Below are positions 9,637-18,495 of a stretch of 64,000 nt of DNA, piece by piece; position 1 is the stretch's first letter; each line of letters opens with the position of its first letter. The stretch covers positions 62,001 through 126,000 of the forward strand of contig CAVPZS010000012.1 of NCBI GenBank assembly GCA_963710275.1, read 5' to 3'. Source of the stretch: Rhodoblastus sp963710275 (GTDB taxonomy: Bacteria > Pseudomonadota > Alphaproteobacteria > Rhizobiales > Beijerinckiaceae). The position numbers were made by a program, and so were the translations under genes. A model generated the notes under the pieces. The model was not told the DNA's origin. It did not search any database and saw nothing but the letters and a program-made list of their open reading frames with translations.

Positions 9637-9959
9637 TGACAGCGGCCTGGATGATTTTCGGCGATCCTATCCTTAGGCGCCTGGGCTTGCGTCAAGCTGT
9701 CGCGGGGGCAGGACTGCAACAGAATTTATTCATTGATCTGTCATCAACTCTGGATTAACTCCTGCAGGACATAAGGTGTGTCGGTCGATTGCTGACCTCG
9801 GCGGGCGCAACCTGATGGAGAGCTGATGCAGACGAAGCGTCCATTGGCGAATGCCGGCGATAGAGTCGTCCGGCGAACGAGCCGCTTCGCCATGATCGAC
9901 GGCGACGGGGGCTTTCCTTTCCCGCTCGGAACCATCCAATCGCGAGGCGAGCCATAACC
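9637..9959 (+). other. Intergenic region between PAS gene and pta-type operon
   Basis: Divergent spacer of about 320 bases. It holds TTGAT-N5-ATCAA at 9733-9747, one base longer in the centre than an FNR/FixK box, and a candidate small ORF (9826-9957). No terminator was seen. Confidence 0.4.
9826..9957 (+). CDS. Candidate small ORF (43 codons) immediately before the phosphotransacylase gene
   Basis: ATG at 9826 preceded by GGAG at good spacing, reading 43 sense codons to TAA; the phosphotransacylase ATG begins only two bases later. The peptide begins MQTKRPLANAGDRVVRRTSR and is basic in its first half. I do not recognise it. The tight junction suggests translational coupling or a leader peptide, but a 43-codon open frame in GC-rich DNA can also occur by chance. 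Confidence 0.35.
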   Translation: MQTKRPLANAGDRVVRRTSRFAMIDGDGGFPFPLGTIQSRGEP

Positions 9960-11426
9960 ATGGCCAACACCAATCCCGGCAATACCATCGCCAGCAAGAC
10001 CATTTCCAACAGGACCATATCCAACAAGACCTGGGCGCAGTTGCAGGTCGGCGACACCGCTTCGCTGGAGCGCATCTGCACCCAGCGCGACCTGTTCCTG
10101 TTCGCCCATGTCTCCGGCAACGTGAATCCCCTGATGCTGCCGGGCGAGGATGGCGCCAAGCCGACGGTCGCCCCGATCGCGCCGTCGATGTGGATCGGTT
10201 CGCTGATTTCGGCGGTCCTCGGCAATATTCTGCCCGGCCCCGGCACGCTCTACCACACCCAAAATTTCGAATTCATCCGCCGCGTCCACGTCGGCGACCG
10301 CTTGCGCGTCACCGTGACCTGCCGAGAGAAGCGCGCTGAGCCGACGGTGGTCTTCGATACGCTCATCACCGATTCGCAGGGCGCCGACGTGTGCAAGGGC
10401 GAGGCTGTGATCGACGCGCCGCTGGTCAATGTCGAGACGTCGACGCGCGAATTGCCGATCCTGATCCTGGACGAAATGGACCATTTTGGTCATCTCATCC
10501 ATCTTGCGGCGCAGCTGCCCCGGCTGAAGACCGCCGTTGTCTGCCCGGAAGACCATAATTCGCTCGGGGGCGCGCTGCTCTCGGCCGACAAGGGCTTGAT
10601 CGAGCCGATCCTGATCGGCGATCCCGCCCGGATCGCCGCCGCCGCCAAGGAACTGGAGGCCGACATCTCCTGTTGGCGGCTCATTCCGGAAACCAACCAC
10701 CGCCTCGCCGCCGATCGCGCCGTCGCCCTGGTGCTGGCCGGCGAGGCGGGCGCGGTCATGAAGGGCGACCTGCATTCCGACGACCTTCTCGCCGCCGTGG
10801 TCAAGAAGGACGGCGGCCTGCGCCTGCGCCGCCGCATCAGCCATGTCTTCGCGCTGGACGTGCCAAGCCGCGACGAATTGCTGTTCATCTCCGATGCGGC
10901 GATCAATATCGCGCCGGACCTGACGACCAAGGTCGACATCGTCCAGAACGCCATCGACCTGGCGCGCGCCTGTGGCATAGACACGCCCAAGGTCGGCGTG
11001 CTCTCGGCGGTCGAGGTGATCAACACCAATATTCCCTCGACGCTCGACGCCGCCGTCCTGTCGAAGATGGCGGAACGCGGCCAGATCGTCGGCGGCGTCG
11101 TCGACGGCCCGCTGGCGATGGACAACGCCATCGACACGGCGGCGGCGCGCACCAAGGGCATCAACTCCGCGGTCGCCGGCCACGCCAACGTGCTGATCGC
11201 CCCGAATATCGAATCCGGCAACATGATGGCCAAGGAGCTGACCTTCGTCGCCCATGCCGAGGCCGCCGGCCTGGTTCTCGGCGCATTGGCGCCGGTCATC
11301 CTCACCAGCCGCGCCGACAATGACCGCGCCCGGCTCGCCTCCTGCGCGCTCGCGCAGCTCTACGACTTCTGGCGCCGGAACGGCGTCGCCTTCACCGGCG
11401 CGGACAAGGCTTTGGCGGCGGAATAA
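9960..11426 (+). CDS. Bifunctional MaoC-like hydratase / phosphate acetyl(butyryl)transferase
   Basis: Cytoplasmic fusion enzyme of 488 residues. The N-terminal third (about 30-155) is a MaoC/hot-dog domain with FAHVSGNVNPLM and HTQNFEFIRRVHVGD. The C-terminal part (about 165-480) is a PTA/PTB phosphotransacylase with LIGDPARI, GALAPVILTSRAD and the NIESGNMMAKEL motif. It would interconvert acyl-CoA and acyl phosphate, the partner reaction of the acetate kinase 55 bases downstream. The MaoC domain may act on enoyl- or hydroxyacyl-CoA. It heads a three-gene operon with ackA and DUF3141. Confidence 0.9.
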   Translation: MANTNPGNTIASKTISNRTISNKTWAQLQVGDTASLERICTQRDLFLFAHVSGNVNPLMLPGEDGAKPTVAPIAPSMWIGSLISAVLGNILPGPGTLYHTQNFEFIRRVHVGDRLRVTVTCREKRAEPTVVFDTLITDSQGADVCKGEAVIDAPLVNVETSTRELPILILDEMDHFGHLIHLAAQLPRLKTAVVCPEDHNSLGGALLSADKGLIEPILIGDPARIAAAAKELEADISCWRLIPETNHRLAADRAVALVLAGEAGAVMKGDLHSDDLLAAVVKKDGGLRLRRRISHVFALDVPSRDELLFISDAAINIAPDLTTKVDIVQNAIDLARACGIDTPKVGVLSAVEVINTNIPSTLDAAVLSKMAERGQIVGGVVDGPLAMDNAIDTAAARTKGINSAVAGHANVLIAPNIESGNMMAKELTFVAHAEAAGLVLGALAPVILTSRADNDRARLASCALAQLYDFWRRNGVAFTGADKALAAE

Positions 11427-11481
11427 GCCCCTCCCTTGTTCCGTGCGTGAAAATTCGACCCGAAAGGGGCAAAGCTAGGAC

Positions 11482-12690
11482 ATGGCCGACATCATCCTGA
11501 CCATCAACGCCGGCTCTTCGTCGGTGAAGTTCTCGGCTTTCGAGCTCGTCGACGGCAAGCTGAGCCAGCTCGCCCTGGGCCTGATCGATGGGATCGGCGG
11601 CAAGGCCAGCTTTTCGGCGAAGAAAAGCGATGGCGAAAAAACCGGGTTCGTGATGGACCAGAGCCATCACGCCGTCGATCACAAGCTGGCGCTTTCGGCG
11701 GTGCTCGACTGGCTGGAGCATGAGCAGTTCGGCGGAGCCGTGGTCGGCGTCGGCCATCGCGTCGTCCATGGCGGCCCCAACTATTCCGAGCCCTTGCTCG
11801 TCAATTCGGAAAACCTGCAAAACCTCCGGGCCCTGGAGCCCCTGGCGCCGCTGCACCAGCCCTTTAACATCGCGGGAATAGAGGCGGCGCTGCTCGCCTT
11901 TCCGAAAGCCGCGCAGGTCGCGTGCTTCGACACGGCTTTCCATCGCAAGCATCCCTATATCGCCGACACCTACGCTCTGCCGCGCAGCTTTTATGACGAG
12001 GGCATCCGGCGCTACGGCTTCCACGGCCTGTCCTACGAGTTCATCCATCGCATCCTGCGTCACGAGGAGCCGGTCCTGGCGCGCGGCAAAGTCATCGTCG
12101 CGCATCTCGGCAACGGCGCCTCGCTCTGCGCGATCGACGCCGGGAAGTCGGTCGGTTCGACCATGGGCTTCACCGCGCTCGACGGCGTGCCGATGGGCAC
12201 GCGCTGCGGCCAGCTCGATCCCGGCGTCGTGCTGTACCTGATGGCCGAAAAGAAGATGTCGGCGGCGGAGATCACCGACCTGCTCTACAAGAATTCGGGC
12301 CTGAAGGGCATGTCGGGCATTTCCAACGACATGCGCGAACTCGAAGCCTCCGGCGAACAGTCGGCCAAGGATGCGATCGACTATTTCGTTTCGCGCGTGC
12401 GCCGCGACATCGGCGGCCTTTCGGCCGTGCTGGGCGGCCTCGACTGCATCGTGCTGACCGGCGGCATAGGCGAAAACGCGGCCAGCGTCCGGCAAGCCAT
12501 TCTCGAGAAGATGGAATGGTTCGGCATCCAGATCGATGCGGAAGCCAATGCGCGCAACGAGCGCGTCATTTCCGAAAAGGGATCGCCCACCGTGGCGCTG
12601 ATCCTCAAGACCGACGAAGAGCGGATGATCGCGGCCCACACGGCCGAGCTCATTGGCCTGAAGCAGCCGCTCGTCCCGGCGATTTCCTGA
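11482..12690 (+). CDS. ackA: Acetate kinase
   Basis: ATP-dependent acetate/propionate kinase of the ASKHA fold, 402 residues. N-terminal phosphate motif ILTINAGSSSVKF (residues 4-16), GHRVVHGG near residue 90, FHGLSYEF, AHLGNGASLCAI with the catalytic region, MGFTALDGVPMGTRCG, and the C-terminal LTGGIGENAASVR are all intact. With the upstream phosphotransacylase it forms the acetyl-CoA to acetate plus ATP pathway or its reverse. The stop codon overlaps the ATG of the DUF3141 gene. No frameshift. Confidence 0.95.
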   Translation: MADIILTINAGSSSVKFSAFELVDGKLSQLALGLIDGIGGKASFSAKKSDGEKTGFVMDQSHHAVDHKLALSAVLDWLEHEQFGGAVVGVGHRVVHGGPNYSEPLLVNSENLQNLRALEPLAPLHQPFNIAGIEAALLAFPKAAQVACFDTAFHRKHPYIADTYALPRSFYDEGIRRYGFHGLSYEFIHRILRHEEPVLARGKVIVAHLGNGASLCAIDAGKSVGSTMGFTALDGVPMGTRCGQLDPGVVLYLMAEKKMSAAEITDLLYKNSGLKGMSGISNDMRELEASGEQSAKDAIDYFVSRVRRDIGGLSAVLGGLDCIVLTGGIGENAASVRQAILEKMEWFGIQIDAEANARNERVISEKGSPTVALILKTDEERMIAAHTAELIGLKQPLVPAIS

Positions 12691-15048
12691 TGAAAGACAG
12701 CATGAACCCCCTTCTCAGCCCCGAGACCATCCTGCGCCGCCTTGCCGAAGACCGCGCGACGCAGACGACCCAATTCAGCGACCTCAAGCTGATCGCCACC
12801 ATGCACATGCAGAAGATCGCAGCCGGCCATGGCGAAAGGCTGCGACAGACCTGGGCGGAGCTCGAGCCGCTGCTCGGCCGCGTCCAGCAGTCGGGACACA
12901 AGGGCGAACTGGGCGCGGGAGCTCCGCGACTACGCCCGCGACGCCGGGGAGCGCGCGGTGCTGACGCTCGACGTCCTGCGCGAGCGCGGCAACAATGATA
13001 TGGCCCATGAGGCGGCGGGAACGCCGCCGGTGCTGGACTATGATTACGAGGTCGTGCTGGACGGGCGCGATCTCGAACGGCCCGTCAATTATTTCCTGCT
13101 GAAGATCACGCCGCCCGAGGGCGTCGAGACGCTCGACTGGAAGCGGCCCTACATGATCATCGATCCGCGCGCCGGTCATGGCGCGGGCATCGGCGGCTTC
13201 AAGCCCGACAGCCAGGTCGGCGTCGCCCTGCGCAGCCGCCATCCCGTCTATTTCGTGGTGTTCCGCCCGCAGCCGGAGCCGGGGCAGACCATCGCGGACG
13301 TGATGCGCGCCGAGGCGGCCTTCGTCGCCGAAATCGCCCGCCGCCACCCCGACGCCCCCAAGCCGATCATCGTCGGAAATTGCCAGGGCGGCTGGGCGAC
13401 CCTGGTCCTCGCAGCGGCCAATCCCGACATTTCCGGGCCCCTCGTCATCAATGGCGCGCCGGTCGCCGCCTGGTCCGGCCGCAAGGGCGAAAACCCCATG
13501 CGCTACAGCGGCGGCCTGCACGGCGGCATCCTGCCGGCGATGCTGGCCTCCGATCTCGGCGGCGGCATTTTCGACGGCGCCCATCTGGTGTCGAATTTCG
13601 AGTCGCTCAACCCCGGGCGCAACTTCTTCGGCAAATATTACGACCTCTTCGCCGACGTCGAGAAGACCCGCGAAAGCTTTCTCAACTTCGAGCGCTGGTG
13701 GGGCGGCTTCCATCTGATGAACGAGCGCCGAGATCGAATGGATCGTCGAGCAGATCTTCATCGGCAACCGGCTGTCGCGCGGCGAGGCCCAGCTCGAGCA
13801 CGGCCGCCGGCTCGACTTCAAGTCGATCCGCTCGCCGATCATCGTCTTCGCCAGCAAGGGCGACAATATCACGCCGCCGCAGCAGGCGCTGAACTGGATC
13901 GCCGACACCTTCGTCGACGAGCATGAAATCCGCGTGCGCGGTCAGCGGATCATCTACATGATCCACGACAAGGTCGGCCATCTCGGCATTTTCGTCTCCT
14001 CCTCCATCGCGAAGAGGGAGCATTCCGAGGTCGCCTCGACGCTGAAGACCATCGAGGCCCTGGCGCCCGGCCTGTACGAGATGAAAATCGACGAACAGGT
14101 CGGGGAGGGCGACGACGCGCAGTTCCTGGTCAGCTTCCACGACCGCAAGATGAGCGATCTCGCGGCTTTCGACGACGAGCGCGGCGAAGAGAAGCATTTC
14201 GCCACGGTCTCTCGCCTCTCCGAGCTGGGCGCCGAAATCTACGACCTGACCGTTCGCCCCCTCGTGCAGGCCGCGGTTCCGGCCCAGGCGGCCGAGGCCT
14301 TGCGCAAGGCGCATCCGTCGCGGGTGAGCCGGCGCATGCTCGCCGACGCCAATCCCGCCATGGCGATGGTGCGCGAGGCGGCGAAAAGCGTGAGCGCGAA
14401 ACGCCGACCGGCCGACCCGGCCAATCCCTTCCTCGCCGCTGGAAAAAATCTGGGCGCAAGGCGGTGGTCCAGAGCTTCGATTTCTGGCGCGACCTTCGCG
14501 ACGCCTCAAGCGAGCTGAGTTTCTTCGGCCTTTACGGTTCGCCGGCCATGCAGCGGATCGGCGCCAGCCACGCCTATCAGCGCAAGCAGATCGATCCCAG
14601 CGAGCTGGAGCATCTGCCGGAAGTCGAGGCCATCCTGCTCGGCGTCGATCGCGGCGGCTTCGAGGAGGCGGTGATCCGCATGCTGATCGTGCTGGCCGGG
14701 GCGCGCGGCGCGGTCCGGCGCGACCGGCTGGAGCGTTCGGCGCACGTGCTCCGCATGGAGCAGCCCTTCGCTTCGCTCGGCGCGGAAAAGCGCGCCGCCC
14801 TGATTCGCGAACAGACGATCATCGTCGAATTCGCGCGGGATCGCGCCATCGCGACGCTGCCCGACCTGCTGGCCAAGAAGGCGGATCGCCGGCGGGCGAT
14901 CGAAGTCGTGGAGTTCATCGCCGGCGCGGTCGAGGAAATGGAGCCGGGCACCATCAAGGCGCTGCAGGACATGCGCGCGGCCCTCGACCTTCCGCCCATG
15001 GTCGTCATCGCCGCGGCGAAGGATCGGCTGCCCTCTGCCGCAGAGTAG
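12690..15048 (+). CDS. DUF3141 PhaC-related alpha/beta hydrolase (frameshifted)
   Basis: Large protein (about 780 residues) of the DUF3141 family, an alpha/beta-hydrolase distantly related to PHA synthases. The nucleophile elbow is IIVGNCQGGWATL, with cysteine as in PhaC; FASKGDNITPP and IHDKVGHLGIFVS provide the acid and histidine regions. The C-terminal 200 residues are helical and unassigned. Four single-base slips (about 12910, 13727, 14430 and 14456) break the frame, with family-like sequence on both sides of each. The start ATG overlaps the ackA stop, fixing it in the acyl-phosphate operon; a role in hydroxyacyl-CoA or PHB turnover is inference. Confidence 0.8.
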
Positions 15049-15086
15049 CGCGGAATGGCCTAAGACGCGGGGCAGGGGACAGAAAA

Positions 15087-15111
15087 GGAGAAGCCCGGGT
15101 TGGGCTTCTCC
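15087..15111. terminator. Bidirectional stem-loop between DUF3141 and HiPIP genes
   Basis: Perfect 10-bp inverted repeat GGAGAAGCCC / GGGCTTCTCC with a five-base loop, placed between two convergent genes. The A-rich left flank gives a short T-run on the minus strand. It probably terminates the HiPIP transcript and perhaps the ackA operon. Confidence 0.65.
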
Positions 15112-15133
15112 GACTTCCAAGCCGCTCTGGCGA

Positions 15134-15403
15134 TCAGGCTTTGACCCAGATCTTGCACCAGCCGTTGGCGGAAACTTCGCCCGCGACCGATTTGCAACTC
15201 GACGGCGCGATGAACAATTTGCAATTAGCGCAGGTGGATGAGCCATGCGGCGAGCCCTGGTAGCCGACCCCCGACTGCGCCATCTTCGCATTGGCGGAAT
15301 CCGTGCCCATCATCAGGACGGGGACGGCCCCAGCAGCGGCGGCTGCCGCCAACACGGTCCGGCGAGACAATTGCTTGCTCAGTTTGCTGCAATCGTCCTT
15401 CAT
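15134..15403 (-). CDS. High-potential iron-sulfur protein (HiPIP), PioC-like
   Basis: Small periplasmic electron carrier, 89 residues. It has a twin-arginine signal (SRRTVLAAAAAAGAVPVL) ending near NAKMAQ and a mature part of about 50 residues. The four cluster ligands are CANC, then C eight residues on (PSSC), then C after twelve more (NGWC), the HiPIP spacing for one [4Fe-4S] cluster. Conserved GYQGSPHG and NGWCKIW flank it. Size and motifs resemble PioC of phototrophic iron oxidation (from memory). The ATG at 15403 follows GGGAGAGG; an in-frame TTG 15 bases earlier is less likely. It is divergent from the Cyc2-like gene. Confidence 0.9.
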   Translation of the reverse strand: MKDDCSKLSKQLSRRTVLAAAAAAGAVPVLMMGTDSANAKMAQSGVGYQGSPHGSSTCANCKLFIAPSSCKSVAGEVSANGWCKIWVKA

Positions 15404-15827
15404 ACAGTCCTCTCCCAATCTACTCTCGAATCAGGCGACTGTGGCTCGCGTCCCTATGGTGTATCGCACATTCACTCGTTTCAGTCGAATTCGGCCTTGA
15501 TCCTGGTCAAAAATATCCTTGGGTAATCGGGGTAATTATTGCAATAAGGCTGCATTCAGAGACAGTTTTCGGGAAATTAATTTCAAAAATGTCAGTTTAA
15601 ATCTCCAGCAAAAAATTATATGGACATCATCAATATTTTTGAACGTCTGCTTTTTTCGCATACATATTACTGCCATGATTGAGTCGTCGAATTTGATCTA
15701 AATCAAGTGAGGTTTTCTGATTATTAACGATGTTATCACAAATGCGATGCATGATTCCGTCCGATTAAAATCAACAGAAAAACAATACCGCCCGATTCGG
15801 CGGACGAAAAACGAGGAGGTCGGTCAC
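15404..15827. other. AT-rich divergent promoter region between HiPIP and Cyc2-like genes
   Basis: About 420 bases, conspicuously AT-rich against its surroundings, especially 15530-15780. It contains one perfect FNR/FixK-type palindrome (15693-15706) and no convincing gene. Short open frames in it lack ribosome sites and any recognisable protein pattern. Confidence 0.6.
15693..15706. promoter_or_regulatory. FNR/FixK/AadR-type operator TTGAT-N4-ATCAA
   Basis: The sequence TTGATCTAAATCAA is a perfect match to the FNR/FixK consensus. It lies 122 bases before the Cyc2-like ATG and about 290 before the HiPIP ATG. If it is an activator site at -41.5, transcription of the Cyc2-like gene would start near 15741. 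This implies low-oxygen control of the electron-transfer pair. Confidence 0.8.
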
Positions 15828-17262
15828 ATGACCACGGATTTTTTGATCGTATCAGGACTTTTCGGACAAGCGTCCGCGCTTTCGCGTTCGCTTCGGCTGT
15901 TCGTTCCGCTGGGCCTGCTGCTGGGCTCTGACCTTGTCCGGCATTTCCGCCGATCCCGCGGCGGCGCTCCCGAGCTACGCGCGCCAGACCGGCCAGACCT
16001 GCTCCGCCTGTCATACGGCCTTCCCGCAACTCACGCCTTTCGGCCGCCGTTTCAAGCTCGGCGGCTATACTCTGGAAGGCGGCGACTTGCAGATACCGCC
16101 GCTGGCGATGATGGTGCAGTCGACCTATACGAATTACGGGCGCGCGCTGACCGCTCCGGCGGGAACTTATGCGCCGCCTTCGCCGAACGGCGGCTTCGAC
16201 ACGAACAATAATTATATCGATCTGACCCAGCAGGTGAGCCTGTTCTACGGCGGCAAGATCTACGGCAATGTCGGCGGCTTCATCCAGATGACCTATGCGA
16301 ATGATTACGGCCGCGTCTTCGGGCTCGACAATACCGACGTCCGCTACGCCGACACGACGAAAATCGGAGACCTCGACGTCCTCTACGGCCTGACGGTCAA
16401 TAACAATCCCACGGTACAGGACCCCTGGAATACGACGCCCGCATGGAGCTCCCCCTTCATCACGTCGAATTTCGCGCTTTCCCCCGTCGCCAACACCTTG
16501 ATCGAAAGCTTCGGCCCAAGCCAGCAGCTCGGCGCCGGCGCCTATGTCTTCGTCAACGACATGCTCTACCTGGAAGCGGCCGGCTACGGCTCGCTCTCGC
16601 AGCGCCTGCAGAGCACGCTCGGCGCCTGCTGCGGCGTCACCATCAGCGGAGTTGCCCCCTATTGGCGCGCCGCCGTGGAAAAGAACTGGGGCGACCATTC
16701 GTTGGAAATCGGAACTTACGGAATGTCGACCAATGTCATTCCGAATGGCGCCTTTGGCTTCGGCGCGGATAATTACACTGATGTCGCCTTCGACTCGCAA
16801 TATCAGTGGATTACCGACACGCACGCGGTCACGCTGCGGGCCAATTACATCTTCGAGAGGCAGCTTCTGAACGCCAGCTCCAATCCGAACGTGGGCGGCG
16901 CGGCCAATCCGACCGATTATTTGCGCAGCCTGAAAATCGGCGGCGAATACGTCTACGATCACACCTATAGCGCGACGGCGACCTATTTCCAGCTTACCGG
17001 GAGCCCGGACGCCCTCACCTACATGAACAACGTGAACTCGTCGCCCAATTCGGCGGGCTGGATCTTCGATGTCGCCTATCTGCCGTTCTCGCACGGCGCG
17101 CCTGGGCCCTGGCCGTGGGTGAATACGAGGATCGGCATGTCCTACACCTTGTTCACGCGATTCGACGGCAGCTCGACCAATATCGATCCGGTCAATTGCC
17201 CGAATTGTCGCAACGCCAAGGACAACAATACCCTGCTGCTCTATGCCTTTACGGCCTTCTGA
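15828..17262 (+). CDS. Cyc2-like fused c-type cytochrome / outer-membrane porin
   Basis: Predicted outer-membrane protein of about 478 residues with one haem. After a signal region the mature N-terminus carries SYARQTGQTCSACHTAFPQL: the ARQTG block directly before a single CXXCH, then TPFGRRFKLGGYT. This is the arrangement of Cyc2 iron-oxidising cytochrome-porins. The rest is rich in alternating polar/aromatic strands and ends LLLYAFTAF with the terminal Phe typical of beta-barrels. Extra cysteines occur as GACCG and NCPNC in predicted loops. The ATG at 15828 follows GAGGAGGT; one base is gained at about 15929 inside the signal region. A substrate (Fe(II) or other donor) is not proven by sequence. 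Confidence 0.7.
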
Positions 17263-17278
17263 GCCGGAGAACTCCGGC
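17263..17278 (+). terminator. Short stem-loop after the Cyc2-like gene
   Basis: GCCGGA / TCCGGC inverted repeat around GAAC, starting one base after the stop codon. It has no T-run, so termination is only possible, not shown. Confidence 0.35.
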
Positions 17279-17359
17279 GCTGGCGATTATGCAATCCCGG
17301 CTTGCTGTTAGCATCTATGACAAGACCCGCGACAAGCCGGATTGATTAAGCTATGCCTT

Positions 17360-17383
17360 CTCCGCAAAGTTGATACTGCGGAG
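17360..17383 (+). promoter_or_regulatory. Hairpin that would occlude the emrA ribosome-binding site
   Basis: CTCCGCA (17360-17366) pairs exactly with TGCGGAG (17377-17383). The right arm contains the GGAG that serves as ribosome site for the TTG start at 17392, so folding would hide it. It could equally be a DNA operator. Confidence 0.4.
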
Positions 17384-17391
17384 AGTTTTCG

Positions 17392-18495
17392 TTGAGCCAG
17401 GACCAATCGACCGATACGCCGAAGGGCGAGGCGCCCGCTGCGACGGCCGACGAGCCGCAAAAGCGCGGCGGCGCGGCCAAGCCGGTCGGTCTGGCGGTTC
17501 TGCTGGTCCTGGCGCTGGGCGGCGTTTGGCTCTGGTATTCCGGCCGCGATATCGAGACCACCGACGACGCCTATACCGACGGCCGCGCGGTGCTCATTTC
17601 CCCGCAAGTGGCGGGCGAGGTGATCTCGCTCGACGTGGCCGACAACCAGTTCGTCAAGCAGGGCGAACCGCTGATCCACATCGATCCGCGCCAGTACCAG
17701 ATCGCGCGCGAACTGGCCGAGGGCGCGCTGGTCTCCGCCAAGGCGCAGACCGCCGGGCAGCAATATGGCTTCGAGGTCGCCCAGAAGAATTTCCCCGCGA
17801 TCCTGGAACAGTCGAAGGCGCAGCTCGCCGCGGCCAAGGCCACGCTCACCAAGGCGCAGAATGACTACGACCGCCAGAAGTCGCTGAGCCGGCAGGCGAC
17901 CTCGCAGCAGGACATCGACGCCGCCAACGCCGCGCTGCTGCAGGCCAAGGCGCAGGAAGCCCTGGCGGAAGCCCAGGTGACGCAGAATTCGCCCGTGCCG
18001 CAGCGCGTCAGCGAGGTCGAAAAGGCCGTCGGGCAATTGCAGGGGCAGGTGGAGCAGGCGCAGGCCCGGCTCGACCAGGCCGATCTTAACCTGTCCTGGA
18101 CCGTGGCCAAGGCGCCGCAGGACGGCTGGATCACCAAGCGCAATGTCGAAAAGGGCAATTATGTCCAGCCTGGCCAGCAGATTCTGGCGCTGGTCGCGCA
18201 GGAACGCTGGGTCATCGCCAATTTCAAGGAGAACCAGCTCGACCGCATGCGTCCCGGCCAGAAGGTCAAGATCGAGGTCGACGCCTATCCCTCGCTCGAC
18301 CTCGAAGGCCATGTCGACAGCATCCAGCAGGGCTCGGGTTCGAAATTCACCGCCTTCCCGCCTGAAAACGCCACTGGCAATTTCGTCAAGGTGGTGCAGC
18401 GCGTGCCGGTGAAGATCGTCATCGACAGCGGCCTCGACCCCAGCCTGCCTCTGCCGCTGGGCATTTCGGTGAACCCCAAGGTCTATCTGAAATGA
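17392..18495 (+). CDS. emrA: EmrA-type membrane fusion protein (HlyD family)
   Basis: Periplasmic adaptor of a tripartite major-facilitator efflux pump, 367 residues. A cytoplasmic N-terminal tail is followed by one transmembrane helix (VGLAVLLVLALGGVWLWY, about 31-48). Then come the lipoyl half-motif TTDDAYTDGRAV..ISPQVAG, a long coiled-coil hairpin rich in Ala/Gln (about 100-215), and the second lipoyl/barrel part with NYVQPGQQILALV and PPENATGNFVKVVQRVPVKI, the EmrA signature. Start is a TTG. Its stop overlaps the emrB ATG. Intact. Confidence 0.9.
   Translation: MSQDQSTDTPKGEAPAATADEPQKRGGAAKPVGLAVLLVLALGGVWLWYSGRDIETTDDAYTDGRAVLISPQVAGEVISLDVADNQFVKQGEPLIHIDPRQYQIARELAEGALVSAKAQTAGQQYGFEVAQKNFPAILEQSKAQLAAAKATLTKAQNDYDRQKSLSRQATSQQDIDAANAALLQAKAQEALAEAQVTQNSPVPQRVSEVEKAVGQLQGQVEQAQARLDQADLNLSWTVAKAPQDGWITKRNVEKGNYVQPGQQILALVAQERWVIANFKENQLDRMRPGQKVKIEVDAYPSLDLEGHVDSIQQGSGSKFTAFPPENATGNFVKVVQRVPVKIVIDSGLDPSLPLPLGISVNPKVYLK

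Noticed and set aside
9733..9747. Possible FNR/FixK box TTGAT-N5-ATCAA upstream of the phosphotransacylase operon
   Set aside because: The spacer is five bases rather than four, which puts the half-sites off register; kept only as a note.
15519..15701. 60-codon open frame in the AT-rich spacer between HiPIP and the Cyc2-like gene
   Set aside because: No ribosome site, no recognisable motif, and it overlaps the putative promoter and regulatory box.
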